Below, piece after piece: positions 21,005 through 31,788 of a DNA stretch of 64,000 nt. Location of the stretch: positions 1,674,001 through 1,738,000 of the forward strand of contig OY751486.1 of assembly GCA_963565915.1 (NCBI GenBank). Reading direction: 5' to 3'. The position numbers were made by a program, and so were the translations under genes. This DNA comes from Entoloma clypeatum. Its lineage: Eukaryota > Basidiomycota > Agaricomycetes > Agaricales > Entolomataceae. Numbering within the stretch: the first letter of the stretch is position 1; every line of letters starts with the position of its first letter. The notes under the pieces were generated by a model. That model saw only the letters and a list, made by a program, of their open reading frames with translations, had not been told where the DNA came from and ran no database searches.

Positions 21005-21203
21005 AGGTGTTTCACATTATCCTATTTTACATTGCAACCCCTAATGTACCTATTCCCCATCGCCCAACCGCCCACCCGCACCCTCCCCATCTTGTTCCTG
21101 CATTGCCCCACTATCTATATTGATGATCCTGTCGGCGATATTGTTGCTGACCATCTCATCAACCACTCACCGGGTGCCAGCCGCCCGGCGCCAGGAAGTG
21201 TCA
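21005..21203 (+). other. Possible ORF of KDZ-A split by gypsy G4 (first part)
   Basis: An open frame reads IDDPVGDIVADHLINHSPG and continues across the G4 target site TGTCA into 27366-27500 as VDPVYLCRLQTVCSILVADA, ending at a TAG. Not recognised. The continuity across the duplication supports real pre-insertion sequence, not necessarily a gene. Confidence 0.35.
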
Positions 21204-21606
21204 TGTTATGCTTAACAAACTGTTCCAAGGTTCAGGCAGAGTATGCAGGAAAGTGGAAAGGCGAAGAGCAATGTGCTTGCTAAATCTAAGGAATCTACTA
21301 TAGTACAGGAGGTTTATATAGGTACTGACTATAGGCGATAGCGGATGAGTCAGTACTACGGAAGGCAGTGCGCATGAGTAAGGCGACTGCGGAAGGCTAT
21401 GTACAATGAGTAAGCTGACTGCGGAAAGTGAGTCAGCGCGGGAGCGAAGTATACTAAAGGGGCTGACGAAGTAAAGATAGTGAGTCAGACTGGGAATCGA
21501 AGGTTGCGAAAGTAGACATTAGACATAGTAAGCTCGTAAGAGGGCGCCGAGCCGGGCCGATAAGTAAAAGTGATGATGTCGTCTGCATACCGTAGAGTCC
21601 GTAACA
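21204..21606 (-). repeat. G4 3' LTR
   Basis: 403 bp. It aligns end to end with 26963-27365 with about ten substitutions, mostly transitions (for example ACTGTTCC versus ACCGTTCC). Confidence 0.95.
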
Positions 21607-21640
21607 TGTTCCCCTCTTCAAGCTCTGTGTCCTCACAGAG

Positions 21641-22012
21641 TCATTGTCCCCATCCCTCGTTGTTGCCGGGATCGGACCAGTTCGGACTCTCCTTGAGACT
21701 CCAATCATATATCAACTCCTCGTTGATGGCAACGGCGAGTTCGAGGCCTTTGATAGCCAGCCGAATACGTCGATTTTCGATCACGAGGGTGCTGGTGTAA
21801 TTTCCGAGGATTTGTTTTTCCTCGGGACTCGGGGCGATGGGGAGGTTGGACAGCGAGTGAAGCCGGATATGCATCTGGCAATGAAGGAGGTCGGCAAGGG
21901 AAGTTTTGAGGGCATGGATTTGGTCTCTCATGGAGAGTGCTTCGTTCATGAGGGCGGCAATGGTGGGGTTGATGTCGGTGGTGGAGGTGGAGGTAACGGT
22001 GGTGTTGGACAT
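21641..22012 (-). CDS. Extra ORF downstream of pol in G4 (helical, unknown)
   Basis: A 123-residue ORF starting 104 nt after the pol stop and ending just before the 3' LTR, in the sense orientation of the element. The middle is rich in Leu, Ile, Ala and charged residues, with likely helices (IAALMNEALSMRDQIHALK; NRRIRLAIKGLELAVAINEE). It has no signal peptide or membrane segment, so it is not envelope-like. I do not recognise a family. G6 has a different, longer ORF in the same place. Confidence 0.5.
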   Translation of the reverse strand: MSNTTVTSTSTTDINPTIAALMNEALSMRDQIHALKTSLADLLHCQMHIRLHSLSNLPIAPSPEEKQILGNYTSTLVIENRRIRLAIKGLELAVAINEELIYDWSLKESPNWSDPGNNEGWGQ

Positions 22013-22116
22013 GGCGGTGAGGATGGTTGATTGGGCGGGGAAAAGACTAGAGCGGGGAACTCGGTGTGTGGTTGACTGATGAGGTCGATACTGTTATGGA
22101 TTTCGAACACTGTCTT

Positions 22117-23270
22117 TTATCGTGGGCGAGACGGGTTCTGCCGATGGAAATCATGGATCAAATCTTGAGCGTTCTGAACATTAGCTTGAGGTTCCCATGT
22201 GTTCTCTTCTGGGCCATATCCTTCCCACTGGACGAGGTACTGGATCTTTCCACGGAACTTTCGAGAGTCTAGAATCGTGGACACATGGTATTCTTCTCGT
22301 CCTTCGATGATGATCGGATCAGGGGCTGGTTTCTTCTTCTGGATGGCGTACTTTGGGGTTTCGTATGGTGACAACAGGGTCTCATTGAACACAGGGTGAA
22401 TCATTTTCCAAGTCTTCAGAAGATCAAGAAGGTACGCGCTAGCTCCTTTCTTCTCTAGGACCTTGAATGGTCCATGTCGGAGTGTGTCAAGTTTCTTCAA
22501 GGGACGGTTAGTCCTGATGTTAGTCCCTTCCAGCCACACCTTGTCTCCGATGCGGTAGTTCCGAGACGGACTTCGTCGTGTATCAACTGTCTTCTTCATC
22601 TGATCCTGTGCCTGTTTCAGCGCTGCATTGGCATCTTCTCGTGCTTGTTTGAGCTTTTCCAAGAAGCTGTTGGCAGCCAGGTTGGTGTCTTCCAACACAA
22701 GTTCTCCCTTCCAAGGATGCAAGCCATAGTTGAGGTAGAATGGTGTGTGCTTTGTCGCCTGATGTTCTTTATCATTGTACTGGAATTCAACAATTGTGAT
22801 CCACTCAGCCCAATCATCTTGTAGATGGTTGACAAAGTTTCGTAAGAACGCTTCTGTTTCCTGATGCGATCGTTTGGCCTGTCCATCAGTCTGTGGATGG
22901 TATGCGGTGGACAGATTCCTTTTGATCCCTAACATGCGGCAAAGTATCTCCATGAACTTTGCAGCAAACTGTGGTCCCCTGTCACTGATGATCTTTTTGG
23001 GGATCCCATGAAGCTTCCATATCTGATCCCGATAGATCTTGGCTAATCCTTCAGCCGATAATTCCACGGTTGTCAGAATGAGATGGAGCATCTTCGAATG
23101 TCTATCCGTGATGACCAGAATCACATTCTTTCCCTCGGACTCTGGTATCGGTCCCACGACGTCAATCCCTATGTCTTCCCATGGATGACTTGGTGCTGCA
23201 TGGGGGTGTAGCGGAGCATGTCGTTTCTGTTTGTTGATCTTGTTGTTCCGTTTCATACCAGGGTAAGCGC
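22117..23270 (-). pseudogene. G4 integrase with C-terminal chromodomain
   Basis: The frame holds the DDE core ([35 protein letters not shown]), the GPF/Y-like C-terminal part (RHGPFKVLEKKG) and a chromodomain (YHVSTILDSRKF; YLVQWEGYGPEENTWEP). The N-terminal HHCC finger and the linker from RNase H are missing. The RNase H end runs into the integrase at about 23265 in another frame, consistent with a deletion of several hundred bp. The first residues of the 23328 ORF are out-of-frame RNase H sequence. Confidence 0.85.
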
Positions 23271-25263
23271 GACAGGATGTCCGCTTTTGCATTTGTCTTG
23301 CCAGGCACATGCCGTAATTCGAAGTCATAGTCTTGTAACTTCATCTTCCAGCGCCTTTGTCGTTGATTTAGGTCCTGAGGACGGCGGAAATACTCCAGGT
23401 TCTTGTGATCAGTTAAAATCTCAAAGTGTTCCCTGGCTTCAAGTAGATAGTGTCTCCAATCTTTCAGTGCTTCCATGACTGCCAAGAGCTCTTTGTCATA
23501 TATCTCGTAATTTTGTTCGGCCGCGGACATGGTCCGTGACAAGAACACGATAGGATGCCATTTGTCGTCCTGTTTTTGAGAGAGTACAGCTCCAATTGCA
23601 TAGCCCGATGCATTGGTTTCGACCCTGAACTGTCCATCTGGTTTTGGTAATGCCAAGACTGGTGCCAATGTGATCGCCTGTATGAGTCCTTCAAATGCCC
23701 TTTGTTCTGTTGGTCCCCAAGTAAACGCAGTGCCGCCTGTGAGCGCGGTAAGTGGTTTCGCGATGTTTGAGTATCCTTCAATGAAGCGCCGATAGAAGTT
23801 GGCAAACCCAAGGAACTTCTGGACTTCCTTTTTTGATGTGGGTGCTCGCCAGTTTCGGATCGTGTCCACCTTTTCGGTTTCCATCTCGACACATCCTTCA
23901 CCAACGACATATCCCAATATGGGGCATTTCGTTACTTCCCAGAAACACTTCTTCTCCTTCAGGAACAAGTCATTGTCCGATAGGATCTGCAGAATTTCTT
24001 CGGTGTTTCGCGCAAGTTCTTCCTTGGTTTTACCAAGAACCACAATGTCATCCATGTAGATCACACAGATGTGTCGGCGGATCTGGTCCCGGAATAGACT
24101 AGCCATCATCCAAGAGAACATTCCCGGGGAGTTGCAAAGGCCGAAAAACATGACCAATGGTTCAAACAATCCTCGACTGGTGAGGAAGGCAGCCTTCCAT
24201 TCATCGCCTTCCTTGATCCGGACATTGTTGTAACCCCACATGATGTCCATCTTATTGAAGTAGACTGCATCTTTCAGCACGTCCAAGAGATCGGAGATGT
24301 GCAGGAGTGGGAACTTGTCTTTGACCGTAAATTTGTTGACCATGCAGTAATCTTGTACCAATCGTTTGGAACCATTCTTCTTGTTGATGAAGAAGCAAGG
24401 GGAAGCATAAGGGATTTGGACGGGTGGATCTTTCCAGTTGCTAGACCTTCGTCGATGAATGCGTCCAATTCCTCTTGTTCCTTTTGTGTCATGGGATATG
24501 TATTTCCCCCTAGTTCCTTTGGTGCGTCCGGTGTAAGTTCAATACCATGGTCCCATTCCCTTTCCTTTGGGATCTTATCAAAGTTCTCCTTCTCGAAGAG
24601 GTGAGTAAACCGATCAACATATGAGGGTCGTTTGGTTGTGGGAGGTGGTGTGGGAGTGACAGCTTCCAATATAGGGTCTCCAGGCTTCCATTTCTGATCC
24701 GACTTCTTGGGTGCATCTTTGTCACGCACCTCAACCATGCGAACCCGGTGTTTGCGACCATCGAGGTTAACCCTGAAATCCGAATGTTTGGTTCGGCATG
24801 TTGTTGGGCACCGGTTGAATGTTACAGCGCCGGTTGTCCAATTGATCGTAGGGTTGTGGTGTACCAACCAGTCATGTCCCAAGAGCATGTCTGTTCTCCC
24901 AATGTCCAGTACCATTGCTTCCATGGTTTCCTGATGTGTTCCCAAATCCAGTTTGACTTCGGCAAGTTGGTTTGCTTTCTGTTGTCTATTTGGTGATCCA
25001 TCCGCATTTAGAATTGCTATGGGCGGTATCCCTCATGTGGGGAGGTTCTGTTCACGTACTATTCTGGGATGGATGCATGTGCGTTCACATCCGCTATCAA
25101 CCTCAGGTCGAATGACCTTTGGTCCTCGTCGTGTTTTGAGCTGAGCTAACAGCCTGATCTCTCGTCGTTTTGGAGGTTTGTCTCCCTTCACAATCTTAGT
25201 CGACGCAGCGGCTCGCTTGGCAGGGATGACATAGGTTCTATTGTCTGCAGTCATACAAGGCAA
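23200..25263 (-). pseudogene. G4 protease, reverse transcriptase and RNase H
   Basis: The protease has VDSGCERTCI near 25095 and GHDWLVHHNP near 24865. A TGA interrupts it at 25033-25035. A frameshift near 24380 moves into the RT frame, which has KMDIMWGYNN and the active site YMDD (about 24050). RNase H reads ETNASGYAIG where the family has ETDASGYAIG. The Asn codon near 23612 replaces a catalytic Asp and fits CpG decay. DHKNLEYF and KADILSRLP mark the RNase H end. Confidence 0.85.
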
Positions 25264-25304
25264 GCAAGTCCGTTTAATAGATAAGGGTCACGACTTAGCG
25301 TCGT

Positions 25305-26932
25305 TTAATCGGACGCTTCGGGAAAATCCTTCTCGTCGGCTTCTAAGATTGTGGTTTCATCATTCTCGGCATCTTCCTCAGACACCTTCCTAACCCTTCC
25401 GGAGTTCTTCTTCAGCTTGCGACAGTTGCGTGCAATATGGCCTTCTTGGTCGCAGTTGAAACACTTGCGACCATCTTTCTTCTTTGGAGCGCTGCAGTCT
25501 TTAGCGAGGTGACCGAAGCGTTGACAGTTGTAGCAACGGGCCACTCCTGCTTTGTCGATCTCCATGGCCTTGCCCTGACCACCATAAGTGGTACCCGATC
25601 CGGTGCGCATGTCGCTACCACCCCGGATGACTAGTGCATGTCCCTCCATCTGTCATCCCTTGTTTCGGATCTCCTTTGCGTACTCGGAGTATGTCTTATC
25701 CTTGCTTGCCACTTGTTCAGAGATTCTTCGGTTGATGTTCTTTTCCAGGATGTATTTCCCAGTTTCTTCACCAAGGTTTGACAGCTTCAAGAGCTCTTCG
25801 AATTCGTCCAAGAATTCATCAACGGTACGTTTCTCCTGCCTCAGGACTTCGAGTCTCGCTTTGGCAGCGACTGACTTGTTGGCGACAGAAAATCGTGTTG
25901 CGATATCCTCTGAGAATCCTAGCCAGGTGATGTTCTTGTTGTCAACGGCAAGAGCGTCTAACTTGTTACTGGCCCAGTGCCTGCTGGACCCTTCCATCAT
26001 GCGGGATAGCACCGCAAGAATCTTCTGATCGTCTGTTAGGCTCTTTTGGAACCTGATGTATAGTTTGGTGGCTTTCCACCACTCGTCAAAGGTGTGTCTG
26101 TCCTTGAACATCCCAGGATCCTTGATGATCTTGGATGTATCCATCGTTTGTACTGCCGGAGCTTCTGCCATGTCTAGAGTCTGCGGAGAAGGAGAGGGGT
26201 CGGGTTGTTGGGATGAAGATGGGGTTCGGGATACAGGTAAGGGTTGAAAATGAGTCCCTGTTCTAGGCGTCTGTTCGATATCTGACTGTGCGGAGTTAAA
26301 AGCAAATTCATCAGGGGACTTGTCGGCGGAATTGGTGGCAAAACGTTCAGGGTATTTCCTTTGTAGATCTCTAAGGAATCTCTGTTCCTGCGCGTCTGTC
26401 GGTTGTGAGAAGGGGTCAAGTCTCTCGTTTTGTGCCCAACGACCGTACTCGGTCTGTTGTTCGGTGGTTGTGAAGTGGGCGTAGATCTGTTGCTTTGAGT
26501 ACGACGTGATGATGTGGCTCTGGGACGTCTTGATGTGAGCGTCCTAATCAATCTTCTGATAACGGTTGTCTGGACACCGATAAACTCTCTGATCTCTGTG
26601 ATCCGACCTGTCTGAGGTCCTTCTTGAACACAAAAGCTTTCAAGTTCGTTCTGTCGGGCGTTGTAACGCGCGATCTGGTGTTGTCGAGCAAGATGGATGC
26701 TCTCTGCTATCTCGCCGTGGGGGCGATGCTCGTCGTTGTCTAGTTCTTCGTCAAGCACCTGCTGTAGGATGCGACAGATCTCCAATTCAATGTACTGCTG
26801 GATGAGTGTAAAATCGATGCTGTCTCGAGGACTTAGCTCCTCCTGTTGGGCTTCTGGTGAGGCGAATGGGTTACTGGTGAAGTCTTCAAAGAAGCGCGAC
26901 GTCTTGACTCGTCTGGTAGTTGCTCTCTTCAC
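25305..26932 (-). pseudogene. G4 gag with two CCHC zinc knuckles
   Basis: From Met 26932 a basic N-terminal region is read to about 26470, where a frameshift switches to the frame used downstream. The capsid-like part (MFKDRHTFDEWWKATKLY; EEFEELLKLSNLGEETG) is followed by a TGA at 25653-25655, then CYNCQRFGHLAKDC and CFNCDQEGHIARNC and an acidic tail. The knuckles bind RNA in the particle. The gag stop and protease start lie in different frames. Confidence 0.85.
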
Positions 26933-26949
26933 TCTGGGCGAACCTAACG

Positions 26950-26960
26950 AGATTTAGCAA
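26950..26960 (-). promoter_or_regulatory. G4 primer-binding site, self-priming type
   Basis: Two nt after the 5' LTR the sense strand reads TTGCTAAATCT. It is exactly complementary (11 nt) to AGATTTAGCAA in the LTR (27036-27046 on the minus strand), which begins about 33 nt after the TATA box at 27072-27079. That is the geometry of Tf1-type self-priming from the mRNA 5' end. No tRNA match starting with TGG is present. Confidence 0.7.
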
Positions 26961-26962
26961 CT

Positions 26963-27365
26963 TGTTATGCTTAACAAACCGTTCCAAGGTTCGGGCAGAG
27001 TATGCAGGAAAGTGGAAAGGCGAAGAGCAATGTGATTGCTAAATCTAAGGAATCTACTATAGTACAGGAGGTTTATATAGGTACTGACTATAGGCGGTAG
27101 TGGATGAGTCAGTACTGCGGAAGGCAGTGCGCATGAGTAAGGCGACTGCGGAAGGCTATGTACAATAAGTAAGCTGACTGCGGAAAGCGAGTCAGCACGG
27201 GAGCGAAGTATACTAAAGGGGCTGACAAAGTAAAGGTAGTGAGTCAGACTGGGAATTGAAGGTTGCGGAAGTAGATGTTAGACATAGTAAGCTCGTAAGA
27301 GGGCGCCGAGCCAGGCCGATAAGTAAAAGTGATGACATCGTCCGCATACCGTAGAGTCCGTAACA
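26963..27365 (-). repeat. G4 5' LTR
   Basis: 403 bp, TG...CA bounded by TGTTA/TAACA. On the sense strand TATATAAA (27072-27079) precedes the predicted mRNA start near 27046. Confidence 0.95.
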
Positions 27366-28030
27366 TGTCAAGGGTGTGGATCCTGTGTACCTCTGCAGGC
27401 TACAGACAGTGTGCAGCATCCTTGTAGCTGATGCCCAGCTGTGCCTGGAGGGCTTTGACCTCCGCATGAAGCACAAGAAGTTCTCTATGGCTCAAACCCT
27501 ATAGAAAGCGGTGAGAGCGAAACACACAAGGGAGGGAAATGATGTACTGGTACAGCGGGTGCTGGGACAGTACCCCGGTTGATGAGGCCTGAAGACAGGG
27601 CTTCCATAGAAAGGGGCTGAGGAGCAAGGAGGTCAGCCAGATGAATAAGACCGCTGATCGGTGAAACATAGCAAAAGGCTGCTCGGCGAACAGACCGGCG
27701 AACAAGACCGGCGAATACTGCACGGCGAATAACCGGCGCAGAGCATTGGCAAATGACCGGCGACAACTCGTCGGCCAACAAATATTGGCGACGATGCTCA
27801 TCCACACACATGAGGTGGATGGAGTCAAGGAATGTGGTGGTGGGTGGTATGGGGAACAGCTCACCCCTCCTGCGGCGTGCTCAACATCAAGAGAGCGCCG
27901 CATCTCTGCCATGTTCAGGGCCAGATTGGGGTTGGTTGGATGGGGCAGACATGAGGAGTAGCAGAAAAGAAGGCGACCGGTGGGAATTAGGTTGCCGATC
28001 ATCACAATGATCAGGGTGGAAGTAGTCACG
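27366..28030. repeat. KDZ-A interior: ORF tail and CCGGCGAA repeats
   Basis: 27366-27500 is the second part of the possible ORF described at 21005. From 27650 to 27790 CCGGCGAA, CGGCGAAT and ACCGGCGACAA recur about eight times. No other gene seen before 28138. Confidence 0.5.
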
Positions 28031-28137
28031 TGTTAGAAAAGTTTGTTTTTTTCGTTTATTCAACGGCGAGCGGCAATTACACATGTTTCCAACTCATCTA
28101 CCTACTACCAACGCATTTCCACAACACCGCCCTCAAG

Positions 28138-29219
28138 ATGTCCGCTACTCCCCGCAAGACCGAAGACATTGTCGCCGACTTCGCCCGTTTCGACGCCATG
28201 ATTCGCAGGGGATGGCTGATGGGACCATCATTGAAGGGTTAAAGGGGATGAAGGGAAAGTTGGTGAGTAACCCCCGGAGCCATTGTATTGACCCGATTCT
28301 AACGTATTTCACGAATAGTTGAAATTGTTCAAGGAAGTGGCAGGGCAACCGGCGGCACCGTTTGCCAGGTTCACCTGGATAAATCAGTTTGTCATGTCCT
28401 GGGCCCACAAGCGCAAAGAGGACGGGTTTCTGGAAGGTCAACGCCTTGCCCTGGCAACGTTCGACAGCCTGCGGGTACAAGAGGCAACAGCCCCTGTAAC
28501 TGCACCATTGGCTGGGCCAAGCAATGTGCCGACAGGAGCCGCGGGTGGACGTCCGACACCACGTCGCCTTACGGCGAAGGGCAAAGTACCAGCGAAGGGA
28601 AAAGAGACGGCGAAGGGAAAGGACACGGTGAAGGGAAAGGAAACGGCGAAGGAACAGGAGGGGGAGGGGAATGGCAGGCGATCAAGGGAGACAGGGGAAG
28701 CCCAACGTGGGGGGTCAGAGGAGATGGAGGTGGACGAGTTGTTGAAGGAGAAGATGGCGACGGCAAAGGAGAAGACAGAAACGGCGACGACGGCAAAGCA
28801 ACCGGCGAAGAATATAGTGGGTGCAGCAAAGGCAGGAACGGGAAAGGTGGCGAAGGACGCACCTGCAAAGATGACACTGAGGTCGAAGCCAACCATGGCT
28901 TCAAGCAGTGATGAGGACAAGCAACCGGCACCAGCCCGAGGCGAGACGATGCAAGGCCGCAGGAATTATGCTCGGCGAGCCCCTGTCCACACCGGCAAAT
29001 ACAACAACATCCCGTGTGATAGGTGCAAATTCAAGGTGCAGCCATGTGAGAAGGAGAAGTTTGCTGCAGCGTGTTATGCCTGCTACACGCTGAAGGGGAA
29101 ATGCCTGTGGCGAGGCACCTCAGAGGAAGAAGAAGACCAAGATGGAGGGCCGCAGTGCGTCACGAAAGGCAAAACCGGCGAAGGAGGCAGCACGGCAGAA
29201 GGCGACGAAGGCGACTGAA
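28138..29219 (+). pseudogene. KDZ-A accessory gene 1: Zn2Cys6-like cluster protein
   Basis: Exon 1 starts MSATPRKTEDIVADF at 28138. Intron 28263-28318 (GTGAGT...ATAG, with TTCTAACG as branch site) leads into KLFKEVAGQPAAPF. A one-base loss near 28210 breaks exon 1 (stop TAA near 28239); the other frame carries GTIIEGLKGMKGKL. A Lys/Ala/Gly-rich middle with repeated AKGKETAKGK is followed by C-x2-C-x6-C-x8-C-x2-C-x6-C (29012-29105), the spacing of a fungal Zn2Cys6 binuclear cluster, and an acidic tail. The cluster suggests DNA binding. Unlike typical regulators it sits near the C-terminus, and no activator domain is recognised. A frame switch near 29130 may mean it was once joined to the next gene. 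Confidence 0.6.
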
Positions 29220-29247
29220 TATGTGGAGGTAGAGACAGAGGTGGACG

Positions 29248-30593
29248 GTGATGATGAGGACGATGAAGATAAGAACGGCGATGTGGCGACTGGCCCAGGA
29301 GCAACCACCTCCTGGCGACGACCCATCGGCGACGGCGAAGCCAGGGGTGACACTTCGCTGGTGGCGCGTTCAACACTGCCCCCCACCCTCACAGATGCGT
29401 GTGAGTAATTATACTGAATCATTATCATCTCACGCAGTCTGGCCTGGCAGTGGAGCTATACCTGGTGGACTGGTTCCGCCAGCAGGGAACCATCTCGCAG
29501 CGGGCATACCATACACAGAGTTGCGCCCTGTTCAAGCTCGAAGGGCAGATTAACAAGCTCACAAACCGCTTCAACCGAATCCTGGAGGGGGCAAATGCAC
29601 AGCTGGCGATGCAGGAGGAGAATGTGTACTCCCGCCTGTTGTACATGGAGGACACACTCGAGGGGTTGAACATCAGGTTGACGGACATCGAGAACTACCT
29701 GGGTTTCGACCGCCGTCCCGCCCACGACGACCGCGAGTACTGGCGACCCTACCTTCCCCCACCACCAGAAGTCAACATGGAGCGCCTCTGGCCTGCGGAC
29801 CCCAAGGGGATGGACCCTGAGCACTACAAGATGGGGGGGTGGCAGCAAGACAAGGGTGCATGGCAAGATTTGCCCCTGCGATGGCTATCGACAATGAGTG
29901 ACCCGCCGTCATCGACCCCTCACGCCTCGCGCCGACCACCCTTCGCCGGATCCTTCACTGGGTCTCTCGCCAAGCCCTTTGCCAGGTCCTTTGCCGAGCC
30001 CTTTTCCGAAGATTCTGGGGCCACGCCTGGCCCATCTCAGCGAGTGCCATTCGCCAGACAACCCCTACGCTGCTTCCTTCGCCATTGGGCATTCGCCGGT
30101 CAGTCGCTGGGATGACTCTCCCTCGCCATCGCCCCCAGCTGTCACTGCCACCACCACTACCACCACCACTGCCGCTGCCACCATCACCGCCGCCTTCCAC
30201 CCCGTCACACACCCCGTCGTCGCCCCTCCTGCAGTCTCCCACCCTGTCGTCGCCCCCCCTGCAGTCAACCTTATCACGCCGACACCAACGACATCCCAGG
30301 AGACAGCGCAAGGCACGGTGCAACTCATCCCCCCCCCACCTGCGAGTCCTATGGCTGTCGTCGCAGAGGAGGAATCTGTGATGGAAGAGGATGTGCCCGA
30401 CACCACCGACACTCGTCCAGTGACCCTCGCCGCCTTGCCTGCTGATGCGCCTCGGCGAAGTCCTCAGCTAAGCAACCACTCACGTTTGCCATCTGCATCA
30501 GGCAGTACAGCATCATCTGAGGGGAAACGTGGACGAAAGCGCAAGGGTGGGGATGACAGCAGCACGACTGGGGGAAAGCAGTCTCGCGCGTGA
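29248..30593 (+). pseudogene. KDZ-A accessory gene 2: coiled-coil protein with GRKRK tail
   Basis: A 37-nt intron (29401-29437, GTGAGT...CGCAG) leads into AVELYLVDWFRQQ and a heptad-like coiled coil (KLEGQINKLTNRFNRILEGAN; LEGLNIRLTDIENYL). After a frameshift near 30040 it becomes Pro/Ser/Thr-rich and ends with GKRGRKRKGGDD, a likely nuclear signal. A paralogue with the same order (short first exon, intron, coiled coil, Pro/Ser region, RRGRKRK tail) lies at 62027-63501. The start is uncertain: an acidic frame from 29142 also leads to the intron. Role unknown; position suggests a helper of the transposase. Confidence 0.55.
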
Positions 30594-30977
30594 ACACGGC
30601 TGGCGAATTTTTTATTTTTTATTCACATATCCATTCAACTCACTTTCATTTGTTTTACAATTTTATTATTGCTTGTCATGTAAGTATTGTATGAAAGGCA
30701 ATACTGCTTTTGTCGTTTGGAATGGCGAAGGCCATTTGAGTGATCTGAATCAGTTATTAGCATGGTGACAATTCAAGATCAGAAACATGAATATCCTACC
30801 ATTTGGTGTAATCAATGTTGGATCAATCACTGAGTCGTTTGCTCGATTCAACATCAAAGCCCGTACGGCAGAGGCTGGGACACTATACTGTGGGTCACCA
30901 TCCAGTGGGCCATTGATCGGCACCGTGACCATCATGCCCTGTTGAATGAGTTCATTCATTTGCATTTGACCTACAGT
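30594..30977. other. Downstream region of accessory gene 2
   Basis: An AT-rich stretch (30600-30700) followed by a minus-strand frame (30965-30750) reading VTVPINGPLDGDPQYSVPAS, which I do not recognise. Family L LTR begins at 30978. Confidence 0.3.
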
Positions 30978-31532
30978 TGTTACACTTTTTCACCCTCTTC
31001 TCTATGCACCTGACACGACCCTTCGACCCTTGATCCCCATCACACCCCGTTTCACTTACTCCAATGACCTTGGGACATGTGTCCCCTCTACCAGCACTAT
31101 GACTCACAATGACTCAGACTATTCTCCCTTTAGATACATTTTCACTCGCTATCTCTGACTCACGGCCTCGCGGCCTTATCTCTGACTCCTATGCCACAGC
31201 CCCCTTGAAACATCTATCTAACCAATGGCTTATTTAGCTCCTGCGCAGCACCTACTTATTTATAGCTACAGGATAATGTATATAAGACCTGTAACCTTAG
31301 AGTAGAGGTCCTTAGCTTGACCTAGGCAAACAACACTTACTTGTCTATTCTCTCGAACACTCTCCAACTAAGTGCCTTGCGTGGACTTAGCTCTGCCAGA
31401 TCCAAACCGAGTTGTCCTTCTGAGGAACTCGTTGATTGACCAAGTCGACCTATTGAGGGACTTGTTGTGGAACCAGTTCGAACCCACGCGATCCGATTCT
31501 TGGACTTTCTGTTGTAGGCTATCGCCGTAACA
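30978..31532 (+). repeat. Family L LTR (5' LTR of a truncated gypsy)
   Basis: 555 bp, TGTTACACTTTTTCACC to ATCGCCGTAACA. TATATAAG is at 31279-31286 and AGCTTGACCT at 31314-31323. Diverged from the G6 LTRs. Confidence 0.9.
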
Positions 31533-31788
31533 AAGGTCAAGCTGATCAACGCCGCCAACCCACCGCGGGTTTAGACGCAAAGATTCCTCCCCGACGATCT
31601 ACCTTTGGAGTCCCATCCAACTCAGAAGACGAACAGGAGTTTGTTGACGCACCCATCACACCATGACCACCGCCGACACCGTACAGAAGAGTAACCTCCT
31701 CTTTCATACCAGTCAACCCCACATCACCCTCTTCTTACCTCTCTCCGAGACGAAACCCACCGCCGCCAGCTGTTGCTGTTGCTGCACC
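31533..31788 (+). mobile_element. Family L leader and gag start, cut by a LINE
   Basis: Aligns with the G6 leader (57564 downwards). The self-complementary site AGGTCAAGCT is at 31534-31543. The gag frame here has TGA at 31664-31666 where G6 has CGA, and CGA at 31751-31753 where G6 has TGA. Sequence stops at GCTGCACC, immediately followed by a T24 tract. Confidence 0.85.

Larger units (their letters stand above)
21204..27365 (-). mobile_element. Full-length Ty3/gypsy chromovirus G4
   Basis: 6,162 bp with 403-bp LTRs (TGTTATGC...GTCCGTAACA on the plus strand) and a perfect 5-bp target duplication TGTCA (21199-21203 and 27366-27370). On the minus strand: gag with two zinc knuckles, protease, RT-RNase H, integrase with a chromodomain, then a short extra ORF before the 3' LTR. 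The coding region carries at least two frameshifts, TGA stops and a deletion, so it is not autonomous. Confidence 0.95.

Noticed and set aside
22199..22824. Plus-strand ORFs antisense to G4 integrase
   Set aside because: Fully explained by the coding strand of integrase.
29012..29105. Zn2Cys6 cluster as a host transcription factor
   Set aside because: It lies inside KDZ-A, near the C-terminus of the protein and next to other element genes, so a transposon role is more likely; DNA binding itself is still possible.
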